Source: a virus. From it: a stretch of 64,000 bases of DNA. The stretch is from IMG/VR virus record IMGVR_UViG_3300042691_027241, positions 1-64,000 of that record. The stretch is one strand, 5' to 3'. Made by a program: the position numbers and the translations under genes. This document shows, piece by piece, positions 53,466-62,786 of this stretch (position 1 is the stretch's first letter; every line of letters begins with the position of its first letter). The notes under the pieces are model-generated. The model was given only the letters and a program-made list of their open reading frames with translations. It had not been told where the DNA came from and did not search any database.

Positions 53466-54291
53466 TCACAAAGAACAACAAGGATTTTTAACTTTAGCCT
53501 ACAATTCAAATAAAGTAGATTATTTAGAATTGGCTTATCTACAGGCAATGAGTATCAAGACGACTATGCCTAATGCCAAAGTTGCTGTGGTTGTTGATTT
53601 TAAGACCAAGAAAAATGTAACCTCTAAAATTGAAAAAGTATTTGATTATATAATAGAAGGTAAAGACAGTGAATGGCCAATGCAAGTCGAACCAGATTTA
53701 TTTTGGCTTACTCCGTTTAAGGAAACTATTAAACTTGAATCAGATTTATTAATTACACGTAATATAGAACACTGGTGGCATGCTTTAAGATTGCGTAACG
53801 TGGTGCTAAGTACTCATTGTCGTAATACAGAGGATACAGTTGTTGTTGACACCGAATATAGAAAATTTTGGTCAGACAACAATTTGCCAAACATATACAA
53901 TGGAATGATGTATTTTAGATATTCGCAAGAAGCCGCACTTTTTTTTAATACAGCTAAAAAACTGTACAGGCATTATGATTATCTCAGAGATAACGTTTTG
54001 AAAAATTGTAGAGAAGAACACCCAAGTACAGATGTAATTTATTCAATCGCAGCAAAAATAGTTGGCATAGAAAATTGTACTATTCCCAGTTTAGATTTTT
54101 TTAATTTTGTACACATGAAAACACATATACAAAATTGGCCGGGACAAGTAGAATGGAATGAATTGGTAGTATGTGAAATAGATCCGCCGGTGATTAGAAT
54201 TAATAATCTCAATCAGTATAATCCTGTTCATTATCATGTTAAACACTGGCCAACAGACAGCATAATAAATAGATATGAACACACCTCCTGA
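53458..54291 (+). CDS. GT-A-type glycosyltransferase-like protein (second of a pair)
   Basis: This 277-aa protein has the segment LTLAYNSNKVDYLELAYLQA and VAVVVDFKTKKNV, parallel to the preceding gene, and IKLESDLLITRN with an ExD (E94, D96) in the DxD position. The C-terminal part (IYNGMMYFRYSQEAALFF; HPSTDVIYSIAAKIVG) resembles the acceptor region of GT8-like enzymes. Replacement of the first Asp by Glu is a noted variation and could alter metal binding. The ATG at 53458 overlaps the previous stop by eight bases. The substrate is unknown. Confidence 0.55.
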   Translation: MFNHKEQQGFLTLAYNSNKVDYLELAYLQAMSIKTTMPNAKVAVVVDFKTKKNVTSKIEKVFDYIIEGKDSEWPMQVEPDLFWLTPFKETIKLESDLLITRNIEHWWHALRLRNVVLSTHCRNTEDTVVVDTEYRKFWSDNNLPNIYNGMMYFRYSQEAALFFNTAKKLYRHYDYLRDNVLKNCREEHPSTDVIYSIAAKIVGIENCTIPSLDFFNFVHMKTHIQNWPGQVEWNELVVCEIDPPVIRINNLNQYNPVHYHVKHWPTDSIINRYEHTS

Positions 54292-54631
54292 ATTAATTGA
54301 AGCCATTGGCTTAATTCGAGAAATTCCGCAGCCAAAAATAGAGTACAGAATACATTACGACAGTAAAGGATTTATTGTAAGTTGTACAATGATTGACCAT
54401 CCAGACGATTCTAATTACATTGTAGTAGATCAAGAGACTTATGACAATTACTTTAGATATGACAGAGTGATAAACGGAAAATTAAGAAAAATAATTCATG
54501 ATCCGGGATATAGAGTACAATTACATCCAAGCACAAGCGGTTATAAAGTGATTAAAAATCACGCAGCTTTACTTTTAGAAGAGAATGAACAATACAATGA
54601 CACAGAATTCTACAATGGTTCAAATAATTGA
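54275..54631 (+). CDS. Unknown small protein in the accessory operon
   Basis: This 118-aa protein is beta-rich in its first half (IEYRIHYDSKGFIVSCTMID, NYIVVDQETY) and has a Lys/His-rich second half (GKLRKIIHDPGYRVQLHPS; GYKVIKNHAALL). It overlaps the genes on both sides. I recognise no family. The length and position, between a glycosyltransferase-like gene and a DGD-type one, suggest an auxiliary factor, but that is only context. Confidence 0.55.
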   Translation: MNTPPELIEAIGLIREIPQPKIEYRIHYDSKGFIVSCTMIDHPDDSNYIVVDQETYDNYFRYDRVINGKLRKIIHDPGYRVQLHPSTSGYKVIKNHAALLLEENEQYNDTEFYNGSNN

Positions 54632-55541
54632 TATAGCAGATTTAGATTGTATATTTTTAACTTATGACGAACCTAAAAAAGAAGAGTTTTGGATCAAGAT
54701 TCAAAACATGGTGCCGTGGGCAAAGAGAGTTGATGGAGTTAAAGGGTCTGATGCAGCGCATAAAGCAGCCGCCGCCGCCAGCGACACAGACCGTTTTGTT
54801 CTTGTTGACGGAGATAATATTCCGGACCCAGAATTTTTTAACTTACAACTATCGCTGGATGAAAGAAATCATGATCACGTTTTTAGATGGAAAGCACGTA
54901 ACGTTATAAATGGTCTTAGATACGGAAACGGCGGCCTAAGCTGTTGGACAAAAGATTTTGTAAACAACATGCGTACACACGAAGCCAGTCTTGGCGATGA
55001 AGAAACTGCCGTTGAATTTTGTTTTAATCCAAAATACACAGCTATGCACAATTGTTATAGCACAACCTATCCCAATGGTAGTGCTAAACAAGCATGGCGT
55101 GCAGGATTCAGAGAAGGTGTAAAAATGTGTCTTGACAGAGGACACAAACCTTCGTTGCAAGAATTTGAAGAAGGTGTGAACAAACGTAATTATGATCACT
55201 TGTGTATCTGGCAAAGTGTGGGCGCAGATGTAGAAAATGGTTATTGGGCAATGTACGGTGCAAGATTAGGAACATACATGATTATGTTGGAAGGATGGGA
55301 TTATCATCAGGTACAGGACTTTGATACACTGGAAATGTTATGGAATAGTTTCAGTAAGGAAGATCCCAAAGAAGGATGCGAGAGAATCGAAAGTTCGTTA
55401 ACAACAAGATTAGGATTACCTATCGTTACTTACACTCCCAAGCAAAGTCAATTTTTTAAGCATCATTATAGTATTGGTCAACGCAACAGCGAGATTATGA
55501 TGACCGAAATAGATGTTATACGTAGGATCGAAGGATGGTAA
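54615..55541 (+). CDS. GT-A-like glycosyltransferase-type protein with DGD motif
   Basis: This 308-aa protein, counting from ATG 54615, has RFVLVDGDNIPDPEFF (D65, D67 as the DxD metal motif) after a helical segment (GSDAAHKAAAAAS). It then has LSCWTKDFVNNMRTHE and a long helical C-terminus (GARLGTYMIMLEGWDYHQ). The frame is also open from 54585, but that start lies deeper inside the preceding gene. The metal motif and following helices suit a glycosyltransferase; the two other GT-A-like genes nearby support this. It ends at 55541, and the next gene starts at GTG 55542. The sugar and acceptor are unknown. Confidence 0.55.
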   Translation: MVQIIDIADLDCIFLTYDEPKKEEFWIKIQNMVPWAKRVDGVKGSDAAHKAAAAASDTDRFVLVDGDNIPDPEFFNLQLSLDERNHDHVFRWKARNVINGLRYGNGGLSCWTKDFVNNMRTHEASLGDEETAVEFCFNPKYTAMHNCYSTTYPNGSAKQAWRAGFREGVKMCLDRGHKPSLQEFEEGVNKRNYDHLCIWQSVGADVENGYWAMYGARLGTYMIMLEGWDYHQVQDFDTLEMLWNSFSKEDPKEGCERIESSLTTRLGLPIVTYTPKQSQFFKHHYSIGQRNSEIMMTEIDVIRRIEGW

Positions 55542-56570
55542 GTGTATAGACATGCCGAAATAGTGCATTGGATGCACAATAAAGAAACTCACGCAATCAT
55601 ACCGCAGCAGGTAGATATTGATCTGACTAATATTTGCAATCAAGATTGTTTCTATTGTAATTCCGCAGAACATAGAAAATTAGCACCTGTACAAAAACAT
55701 TATACAGAATATATTCGATTACTTGATAAACTTGCTGCCTGGCGTGAGCATAGTCCACAGAGTTTTGGTAGCTTACATACTATTACCTACCCTGGTGGCG
55801 GCGAACCTACATTATTGCCCGGCTATGAAAATGTTATTGAACATACTATCAACTTAGGTTTCCTGACAAGTCTGACTACAAACGGTACGCAACTGGAACC
55901 ACTAATAGAAAATGTTTCTGTAGATAAGTTACGTCAAATGGCATGGATTGGGATAGACATCGACGCCGGCACTGAGGATCTATACGAAAAGATTCGACGC
56001 AGCATACCCAAGCGATCGCCATTTAGTAAAGTAATGCGTAATGCACAAGAATTAGTTCGCTTAGGTGTGAATGTGGATTTTAAAGTTTTATTAAATGAAT
56101 ATAACAATAATAAAAAAGCTATTGAAGATATTTTTAAACAATGTAAAGACGTTGGTGTTAGATTACTTTACTTTAGACCTGCAATTATTAATAATCAGGC
56201 ATATCCATGGGGCGAGGCAGAATGGAGCATGATAAATGAACTTTCTGCACAATACAAAGTAGAGTCTAAGTTTAATAAAACTAAAACAGAAACTAGGAAC
56301 TACTCGCGATGTCACCAAATGTTTCAATTTCCGGTATTTTGTGCTGACGGTTACATTTATACATGCTGCGACAACAAAGGTAATCCCAACTTTGCCCTAG
56401 GTCGATGGGATGAGATGGATTTTAGAGATATATGGCTTAACGATCGTCATTACAACATTTATGATAAAACAAATACTCATTTATGTCCGCCCTGCCGACC
56501 AAACAAACATAATATTGAAATTCAAAAAATTATTGACCAAAATAGTTTAATGGAAAATTTATACACATGA
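55542..56570 (+). CDS. Radical SAM protein with SPASM-like C-terminus
   Basis: This 342-aa protein starts with GTG 55542, directly after the previous TAA, with AAGGA seven bases upstream. CNQDCFYC (C32, C36, C39) binds the 4Fe-4S cluster, and YPGGGEPTLLPG follows near residue 84. The C-terminal part has further cysteines (CHQMF, FCADGYIYTCC, LCPPCR) as in SPASM domains, which often modify peptides or act on protein substrates. Family chemistry: a SAM-derived radical. The gene lies between a DGD-type glycosyltransferase-like gene and a small helical protein. The substrate is unknown; SPASM domains make a peptide substrate possible but not proven. Confidence 0.82.
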   Translation: MYRHAEIVHWMHNKETHAIIPQQVDIDLTNICNQDCFYCNSAEHRKLAPVQKHYTEYIRLLDKLAAWREHSPQSFGSLHTITYPGGGEPTLLPGYENVIEHTINLGFLTSLTTNGTQLEPLIENVSVDKLRQMAWIGIDIDAGTEDLYEKIRRSIPKRSPFSKVMRNAQELVRLGVNVDFKVLLNEYNNNKKAIEDIFKQCKDVGVRLLYFRPAIINNQAYPWGEAEWSMINELSAQYKVESKFNKTKTETRNYSRCHQMFQFPVFCADGYIYTCCDNKGNPNFALGRWDEMDFRDIWLNDRHYNIYDKTNTHLCPPCRPNKHNIEIQKIIDQNSLMENLYT

Positions 56571-56923
56571 CTTTCTTTCCTGTAGTTGAATTAGTTGATC
56601 GTTATTCGATAGCTTGTTTAAAGTATGATAAAACTCATGCTAATCAAGAAGAAGTAGAATTTTATAAAAGCCAATTGAGCAATTACGATATTAGCTCTAT
56701 AAACAGCGAGATTACAGAGTTATATAATATACATAGCCAAATATGGGATTTAGAATCTCAGTTAAAATCTGGAAAAGAACACGAACTACCACTAGACGAA
56801 CTTGGACGCCGAGCAATCGCAATTAGAAATCTAAACAATAAAAGAATTAAGTTAAAAAACATCGCAGCAGAAAAACTAGGATGTGTAGTAAGAGAAATTA
56901 AGAAGGACCATTTAAGTGAATAA
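56567..56923 (+). CDS. Small helical protein of unknown function
   Basis: This 118-aa protein starts at ATG 56567, overlapping the previous stop (ATGA). The sequence is a regular helical hairpin (PVVELVDRYSIACLKYDKTH; SQIWDLESQLKSGKEHELPL; GRRAIAIRNLNNKRIKLKNI). It has a loose resemblance to the short helical proteins (DUF6165-like, VDxxxxxxLK) found next to glycan genes. I do not assign it. It is probably an accessory of the surrounding enzymes. Confidence 0.55.
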   Translation: MTFFPVVELVDRYSIACLKYDKTHANQEEVEFYKSQLSNYDISSINSEITELYNIHSQIWDLESQLKSGKEHELPLDELGRRAIAIRNLNNKRIKLKNIAAEKLGCVVREIKKDHLSE

Positions 56924-57857
56924 GTTTACTATTATCCCTGCTGATATGTTTATTTGGAATAAAATTGAATTGTTACAATTTTTAATTAGCAATCAAAATA
57001 ATCATATTTCTATTGACACAAATGAAGAAGGCTGTTGTGCCTATTCAATAGGTTTATATAAATTATTAGATTTATTTGAATTTAAGTCAGTTACAATCAA
57101 TACAAATAATATTTTAGAACATCACAAAAAATATAATATAACCGGTAGCAAATTTTTCAAATTTTTTAACATAGGCAATAATAGTTACAAGGAATATCAT
57201 GCTTGGAATGGAAATGCAGTATTCGGAGCATTTTATAATAGACCAATCTGGCACCGTCTTGGTTTAGCTGCCGAATTGTACGAACATAAAACTTTATTAA
57301 ACTTTAGGGCCAATCCGCACAATGAAGATAATCGTGCTCTTTTTGAATTACAAAAACTATTTGAAGTGAGTCCAGAGTCTGCTAAAAAGTTGTTAAACCT
57401 TGCAAATAATTTTCCTAAACAGTTAGAAAGTTCAGATGGGTATACAGTAGGGGCTACGACACAACAACACACCGATCAACTGTGCCAGTTTTACCCTAAT
57501 ATTTTTATTGATATAGTGGCAGAAACATTTGTCAACGGCCGTACTTTTTTTGTAACAGAAAAAACAGTTCGTCCTATGTTACTTAAAAAACCATTTATTA
57601 TAATGGGTTCAAAAAATTTCATGATATATTTAAGGCAAATGGGATTTAAAACTTTTTACGAATACTGGGATGAGGATTATGATGGCTTTGAAGGAAAAAA
57701 CAGATATTTAAAAATACTAGATATAATTGACATGCTGGCCAAAAAAACACCAAATGAACTAGAAGAAATGTACAAATCAATGCAGAATATATTAGATCAT
57801 AATTATAATTTGTTGGTCAATCAAATTTATAGTAAAAATATAACGCATGTCAATTAA
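56916..57857 (+). CDS. GT10-like glycosyltransferase-type protein (first of a pair)
   Basis: This 313-aa protein has an N-terminal Rossmann-like part (FTIIPADMFIWNKIELLQFL) and the C-terminal segment FFVTEKTVRPMLLKKPFIIM, then GSKNFMIYLRQMGFKTFYEY (both in about residues 208-250). The TEK...P...G pattern resembles the donor-binding region of GT10-type fucosyltransferases and related phage enzymes. The gene at 58685 carries the same region, so they are paralogs on either side of a radical SAM gene. No membrane anchor is visible. The sugar specificity is unknown. It overlaps its neighbours by 8 and 11 bases. Confidence 0.55.
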   Translation: MNKFTIIPADMFIWNKIELLQFLISNQNNHISIDTNEEGCCAYSIGLYKLLDLFEFKSVTINTNNILEHHKKYNITGSKFFKFFNIGNNSYKEYHAWNGNAVFGAFYNRPIWHRLGLAAELYEHKTLLNFRANPHNEDNRALFELQKLFEVSPESAKKLLNLANNFPKQLESSDGYTVGATTQQHTDQLCQFYPNIFIDIVAETFVNGRTFFVTEKTVRPMLLKKPFIIMGSKNFMIYLRQMGFKTFYEYWDEDYDGFEGKNRYLKILDIIDMLAKKTPNELEEMYKSMQNILDHNYNLLVNQIYSKNITHVN

Positions 57858-58704
57858 ACCAACGCTGCCTTTTGTTGAAACAATGATTACACAGGCCTGC
57901 AATATCAGCTGTTTGGGCTGTACTAATTATAGCGATCTCAAGCATAACGGATATGTAAGTTGGAGGGAAGGAAAAAAACAAATTGAGGCTTGGTTAGATA
58001 GAATCAATATTCCAGATTTTGGAATAATGGGAGGAGAACCATTAATCAACCCTGAAGTAAAAGAATGGATCAAAGGTTGCAGAGAACTTTTACCAAATGC
58101 CCAAATTAGATTTACTACGAACGGCATACTGTTATCAAAACATTTTGATATAATAGACTTAATGGCTGACATAGGAAACTGCGTATTTAAAATCACAGTA
58201 CATACCGAGAGTGCAATTGTTCAAGAACTGATTGATAAAATTTTATCAAAATATACATGGAGTCCAGTAGTCGAACACGGAATTAATAGGTTTAAAACAG
58301 ACAATAATTTAAGATTTCAAATTAGTCGTCCAGTTAGATTCGTTAAGACGTACCAAAACTCTTACAACAATATGCTTCCTTACAATAACGATCCTGTTAG
58401 TGCTTTTGATAATTGTTGTCAACAAACTTGCCCTCTTCTTTATAATGGCAACATATATAAATGTAGTACATCAGGTTTACTTAAAGGAGTTTTAGAGAGG
58501 TTCAATTACCCAAATAAAGATTCTTGGGATCCTTATATCACAAACGGAATTTCTCCGGACTGCGATAATATTGAGTTACAGAAATTTATTGACAATTTTG
58601 GAAAACCACACTCGTTATTATGTGGACAATGTCCGACAGCTAACGATAGTAACATTGTTCATTTAGAAAATGTTTATACAAAAAATGCACAGTTTAATTT
58701 CTGA
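57847..58704 (+). CDS. Radical SAM protein
   Basis: This 285-aa protein has CNISCLGC (C18, C22, C25) and GIMGGEPLINP at about 59-69, both canonical. The C-terminal half has several more cysteines (FDNCCQQTCPLLYNGNIYKC; LLCGQCPT), which may hold an auxiliary cluster. The protein is short for its class. The start lies inside the previous gene (11-base overlap), so translation is coupled. It sits between the two GT10-like genes, which suggests it works on a glycan-related substrate, although radical SAM enzymes of this size also act on peptides. Confidence 0.8.
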   Translation: MSIKPTLPFVETMITQACNISCLGCTNYSDLKHNGYVSWREGKKQIEAWLDRINIPDFGIMGGEPLINPEVKEWIKGCRELLPNAQIRFTTNGILLSKHFDIIDLMADIGNCVFKITVHTESAIVQELIDKILSKYTWSPVVEHGINRFKTDNNLRFQISRPVRFVKTYQNSYNNMLPYNNDPVSAFDNCCQQTCPLLYNGNIYKCSTSGLLKGVLERFNYPNKDSWDPYITNGISPDCDNIELQKFIDNFGKPHSLLCGQCPTANDSNIVHLENVYTKNAQFNF

Positions 58705-59725
58705 AGATACAAAAATTCATAACGAATATAAATTGGTAATTTATCTTTACCAATGCTTTGTTGAAGATAAAGATATCGTTATTGATTTTCATTTGGAAGG
58801 ACCGTGTTGCTCTCGGAATAATTTATATAATATACTGGATGAATTTTGCAATGCTACAAAATTTAATAAATCACGCATTAAAATTTATACAGGAAACGCC
58901 CTAGAACGTCACAGCGAATATGAAATAATTTTTAAACCTGAATATTGGTACGAGATCAAATTAATAAATGATTGGCTTAAAAACAATAGGTTAAACATTG
59001 ATACAAAACCTCTAAAACATTTTGGTATTTTTATTGGACGATCATCCTGGTCTAGACTTTGGGCTTCGACTATACTTTATCGATATAAAGATAAAACATT
59101 ACAAACTTTTCATAGTGGGTACGATCAGAACTATGTTGTTTCCAAATCTAATAATACTACAGATTTTTTAGAACTTGACGAACTAAATAGATTTCGTTGT
59201 GATATTATTCCAGAAGTTACTCAATTTTTAAATCATTGTCCAATTAATCAAATAAATGATCTTGATGTAATTAAAAATACAAAAATGTTTATTGCAGCAA
59301 ACAATAATTATTGTTTTCCTATTCAACACCCTGCTAATTTAAATATTCTAAAATGGTATAACGATATTTGCATTGATGTAATTTGTGAAACCAGAACCGT
59401 TGGCAACGTATTTTTTGTAACTGAAAAAACATGGCGTTGCATAATAGCCAAGAAACCGTTTATAATAGTAGGAGCCCCTCATTTTTTAAACAATCTAAAA
59501 AAATTAGGATTTAAAACATTTAATGATTATTGGAATGAAGGGTATGACGAATATCCACCTAGTCATCGAATAAAAGAAATAGAAAAACTTATAAACACAC
59601 TGGCAAAAAAACCAATAATAGAAATGCATAATCTTTTAACACAAATGCAACCAACATTAGAACACAATTATCAAACGTTTGTGTCTTTGACTTACAACAA
59701 AATACAGGAAATCTTCAATGAATAG
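58685..59725 (+). CDS. GT10-like glycosyltransferase-type protein (second of a pair)
   Basis: This 346-aa protein, counting from ATG 58685, has VIYLYQCFVEDKDIVIDFHL and FGIFIGRSSWSRLWASTILY in the first half. The C-terminal signature FFVTEKTWRCIIAKKPFIIV is followed by GAPHFLNNLKKLGFKTFNDY and WNEGYDEYP, which match the 56916 gene. This supports duplication and a shared reaction type. An alternative ATG at 58670 is in frame. The stop is followed by an overlapping SGNH-hydrolase gene. The function as a glycosyltransferase is inferred. Confidence 0.55.
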   Translation: MHSLISEDTKIHNEYKLVIYLYQCFVEDKDIVIDFHLEGPCCSRNNLYNILDEFCNATKFNKSRIKIYTGNALERHSEYEIIFKPEYWYEIKLINDWLKNNRLNIDTKPLKHFGIFIGRSSWSRLWASTILYRYKDKTLQTFHSGYDQNYVVSKSNNTTDFLELDELNRFRCDIIPEVTQFLNHCPINQINDLDVIKNTKMFIAANNNYCFPIQHPANLNILKWYNDICIDVICETRTVGNVFFVTEKTWRCIIAKKPFIIVGAPHFLNNLKKLGFKTFNDYWNEGYDEYPPSHRIKEIEKLINTLAKKPIIEMHNLLTQMQPTLEHNYQTFVSLTYNKIQEIFNE

Positions 59726-60536
59726 ATTTTTTGCATTTGGTTGCAGTTTTACTAAATCTAATAGAGATTCAACTTGGGCAGACATTCTTGGCGCTCAATT
59801 TGATTATTATGAAAATTGGGGACAACCAGGTGCAGGAAATAGTTTTATATTTTATAGTCTAATAGAATGTTGTAAACGCAACAAAATTAACAAAGATGAT
59901 ACAGTTGCAATTATGTGGACTAGCATTGGAAGAGAAGATAGATTTATACAAGGGAAAGGATGGATCACCCCGGGCAGTATTTATAATCAGAATGTTTATC
60001 CAATTGACTTTGTAAAACAATTTGCAGATCCTACAGGATATTTACTTAGAGATTTGGTACATCTATCTGCGGCGAGAAAAATTCTACAAGAGATTGGTTG
60101 TAAATATTATTTTTTTAGTGTTGTGCCTTTGAAAATTTTTGATGACAATACGCATAACTATTTTGACATTGAAACTAGTATAATTGAGCTGTATAAGGAT
60201 GATTTGTTTGAGGTAAAACCTAGTGTATATGAGGTCGTATTCAACAATAATTGGTACAGCCGTCCGGGAAAAGTTGATATTGATTTAGTTAAGAATGAAT
60301 ATATAAATCTTAGAGGCAACGAATGGCCCTCGTGGGAAAAATTTGTACTAAGAGAATTTGACGGCGTTTCTAAAACAATATTAAAAGAGATCGATGAAAA
60401 GTATAATTTGTCAAACAAACTTTTAATTAGATCAGATACGCACCCTACTGCCAATGAAAGTCATGAATATCTATTAAAAGTTTACGGTAAGTTAGAAAAA
60501 AAATTTAGTAAATCACGTGAGGTCATCAGATTCTAA
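59718..60536 (+). CDS. SGNH/GDSL-hydrolase-like protein (first of a pair)
   Basis: This 272-aa protein starts with RFFAFGCSFTKS (nucleophile candidate S10 in a GCSFT block) and has GQPGAGNSF (the block II glycine region) and SDTHPTANES near the end (D240, H242 as catalytic acid/base). A clear block III Asn is replaced by WTSIG. Family reaction: esterase, acetyl-hydrolase or acyltransferase on sugars and lipids. In a glycan cluster this would fit O-acetyl addition or removal. The start overlaps the preceding gene, and the stop is followed directly by the next. The substrate is inferred only from context. Confidence 0.7.
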   Translation: MNRFFAFGCSFTKSNRDSTWADILGAQFDYYENWGQPGAGNSFIFYSLIECCKRNKINKDDTVAIMWTSIGREDRFIQGKGWITPGSIYNQNVYPIDFVKQFADPTGYLLRDLVHLSAARKILQEIGCKYYFFSVVPLKIFDDNTHNYFDIETSIIELYKDDLFEVKPSVYEVVFNNNWYSRPGKVDIDLVKNEYINLRGNEWPSWEKFVLREFDGVSKTILKEIDEKYNLSNKLLIRSDTHPTANESHEYLLKVYGKLEKKFSKSREVIRF

Positions 60537-61918
60537 TGTCAAAAAGTATTTTTATGTCAGCAGCAGAGACTATGAAGGACCAGTTAGGACCTAGTCTTTG
60601 CTTGGCTAAATGGCAACAAGTTAGTTTGCATCTTCCTACAGGCCTGAACAATAGTTGTTATCATCCTCCTTTACACGAAATAGATTCTTCGTTATTAAAA
60701 AACAATCCTGGTGCTTTACATAACACTCCATATAAAAAAGAACAACGTAAAATCATGTTGCGGAATGAAAGACCACAAGAATGTAGTTATTGCTGGACGC
60801 AGGAGGATTTGGGGAATTTAAGTGATAGACATTACCGATCAGGTGAGCCTTGGGCAGCCGAACACTATGAAAAAATTTCAAATGCAACAGGCGATGAAGA
60901 TAGTATTCCTTCCTATGTGGAAGTCAATTTTAATCATGCTTGCAATCTCAAGTGCTCCTATTGTAGTCCTCAGTTTAGTAGTAGCTGGGATGATGAAATT
61001 AGACGTTATGGAGGATATCCCACCAGCACTACTCATAATGATGCTTCCCATTTTAGCGGTCGCAGACGACCTATCCCTGTTCGAGAAGATAACCCTTATG
61101 TTGATGCATTCTGGGAATGGTGGCCCAGTTTATATCCACGACTAAAACATTTTAGAATGACTGGCGGCGAACCCCTAATGGATCGTAATACATATCGAGT
61201 GTTTGACTATGTGTTGGCCTTTCCTAAACCTGATTTGCATATTGATGTGACCAGCAACTTTAGTGTAGAAGAAAAATTGTGGGAACAATATTTTGATTAC
61301 GTAAGCCAATTATGTAACACAAATATTGAACACTTCATGCAGTATGTGAGTTTGGATACCGGAATAGCCGAACATGCCGAATATATCAGACATGGAATGG
61401 AATATAAAAGAGTTTTAGCAAGAGTTGATTATTTTTTAAGACACATTCCTTATCGTAACAGTCTTACGTTCATTATAACAATGAATAATCTAAGTGTGTT
61501 AGGTTTAAAAAGACAATTAGAAACTGTTCTTGCTTTACGAAGATTACACAGTACAACATATCAACGAGTTTGGTTTGATACACCCATACTCAGACAACCT
61601 ACCTGGCAAAGCTTACAGATATTACCACCTGTATATGCAAAACGATTACAAGATGTGGTCAATTGGATGCGGGCCAATTTAGAAACTGAAGATAACCCAT
61701 TTCAAGGATTCAAAGATTACGAAGTGCAAAGAATGCAACGAGTTTTGGATTGGATGCAAGAAGGTAGCAAATTAGATCAAGAATATGTTATAATGCAACG
61801 TGCTGATTTTTATAGATTCTTCAATGAGCACGACAAACGTAGAGAAACAGACTTTTTAAAAACGTTCCCGGAAATGCGAGAGTTCTGGGATGAATGCCGA
61901 TATCATGCACACACATAA
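60536..61918 (+). CDS. Radical SAM protein with N-terminal Cys-rich twitch-like domain (first of a pair)
   Basis: This 460-aa protein has a first 120 residues with C41, C83 and C86 (SCYHPPLHEI, ALHNTPYKKEQRKIMLRNER, ECSYCW), resembling an N-terminal auxiliary cluster domain. The radical SAM motif CNLKCSYC follows at C136, C140, C143, then MTGGEPLMD near residue 220. This two-part architecture is familiar from phage and marine-bacterial twitch-domain radical SAM proteins. The same layout is in the next-but-one gene, which leaves the window. It starts at the last base of the previous stop. The substrate is unknown; the GW and aromatic-rich middle gives no hint. Confidence 0.82.
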   Translation: MSKSIFMSAAETMKDQLGPSLCLAKWQQVSLHLPTGLNNSCYHPPLHEIDSSLLKNNPGALHNTPYKKEQRKIMLRNERPQECSYCWTQEDLGNLSDRHYRSGEPWAAEHYEKISNATGDEDSIPSYVEVNFNHACNLKCSYCSPQFSSSWDDEIRRYGGYPTSTTHNDASHFSGRRRPIPVREDNPYVDAFWEWWPSLYPRLKHFRMTGGEPLMDRNTYRVFDYVLAFPKPDLHIDVTSNFSVEEKLWEQYFDYVSQLCNTNIEHFMQYVSLDTGIAEHAEYIRHGMEYKRVLARVDYFLRHIPYRNSLTFIITMNNLSVLGLKRQLETVLALRRLHSTTYQRVWFDTPILRQPTWQSLQILPPVYAKRLQDVVNWMRANLETEDNPFQGFKDYEVQRMQRVLDWMQEGSKLDQEYVIMQRADFYRFFNEHDKRRETDFLKTFPEMREFWDECRYHAHT

Positions 61919-62786
61919 AATATTATGTATAGGTAATAATACTATCGAGACGGATTACCTGGCAAGGAAAACAGCATTAAAATTAGGTGTTCCATTTAAT
62001 GGAATTGTTAATATAACCAGTGTAGAACCAACAACTGGATTATATCATACCAGCATAGAAGATTTATCAATCAAAGGTATTAATAAAATTATTAACAAAT
62101 TTGATAGTATTAAAATATTTGAACAATCAGACTCTCAGGATCAAGAAGCATATTTTCAAAGAATGACACTAAAAAATCAAATTGAATTTCAAGATGCTGA
62201 TTACCCATATCCGAGTGAACCTCTGTTATTTGTTGGTTGCAGTCATACTGCCGGAACGGGACATACCACAGTTGATACAGTATATACAACATTGTTTTCG
62301 TCATTTTTAGATAAGAAATCAGTAATACGCAGTAACCCAGGCAAAGGCAATTGGTTGTTTGGGCAAATATTAAATCAATACAGATTAAAAAATACCTGTG
62401 TAGTGATACAATTCACAGACATTTTTAGAACACGATACTATAACGCTATGGGTACCCTTGTTGAAAAACAAGGAAAAGATTATAGTAAAAATGAAATAGA
62501 ATTTTTCTCAGAAGAGAAATTAACAAAAGATTTTTTAGAGTTAGTTAATGCTATTGTTATTAGATTGCGAGATGCTGATGCAAAATTTGTATTTTTCCAA
62601 TTATCACGTCAGCATGCAAACACTTGTTTAATTGATTATGAATTATCAAAATACAAAGAATTTTGTTGGATTCCTGATGTCCAACAAGATTTTGCTAATG
62701 ATGGCATTCACTTCGGAGTAAACAGTCATCGATTAATTGCAGATAAGTTATTTGAAACCTGGAACAAATTGTATGCCCAAAATTAA
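61905..62786 (+). CDS. SGNH-hydrolase-like protein (second of a pair)
   Basis: This 293-aa protein is counted from ATG 61905 (ATG 61890 in frame adds five residues). The first 100 residues are a separate alpha/beta part (HKILCIGNNTIETDYLARK). LLFVGCSHTAGTGH holds S113, NPGKGNW supplies a glycine block and NDGIHFGVNSHRL has D266 and H269. As in the 59718 gene, the motif is GCS rather than GDS. Two such proteins alternating with two twitch-type radical SAM proteins suggest paired steps. The start overlaps the previous gene, and the end overlaps the next. An ester-bond reaction is inferred. Confidence 0.65.
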   Translation: MHTHKILCIGNNTIETDYLARKTALKLGVPFNGIVNITSVEPTTGLYHTSIEDLSIKGINKIINKFDSIKIFEQSDSQDQEAYFQRMTLKNQIEFQDADYPYPSEPLLFVGCSHTAGTGHTTVDTVYTTLFSSFLDKKSVIRSNPGKGNWLFGQILNQYRLKNTCVVIQFTDIFRTRYYNAMGTLVEKQGKDYSKNEIEFFSEEKLTKDFLELVNAIVIRLRDADAKFVFFQLSRQHANTCLIDYELSKYKEFCWIPDVQQDFANDGIHFGVNSHRLIADKLFETWNKLYAQN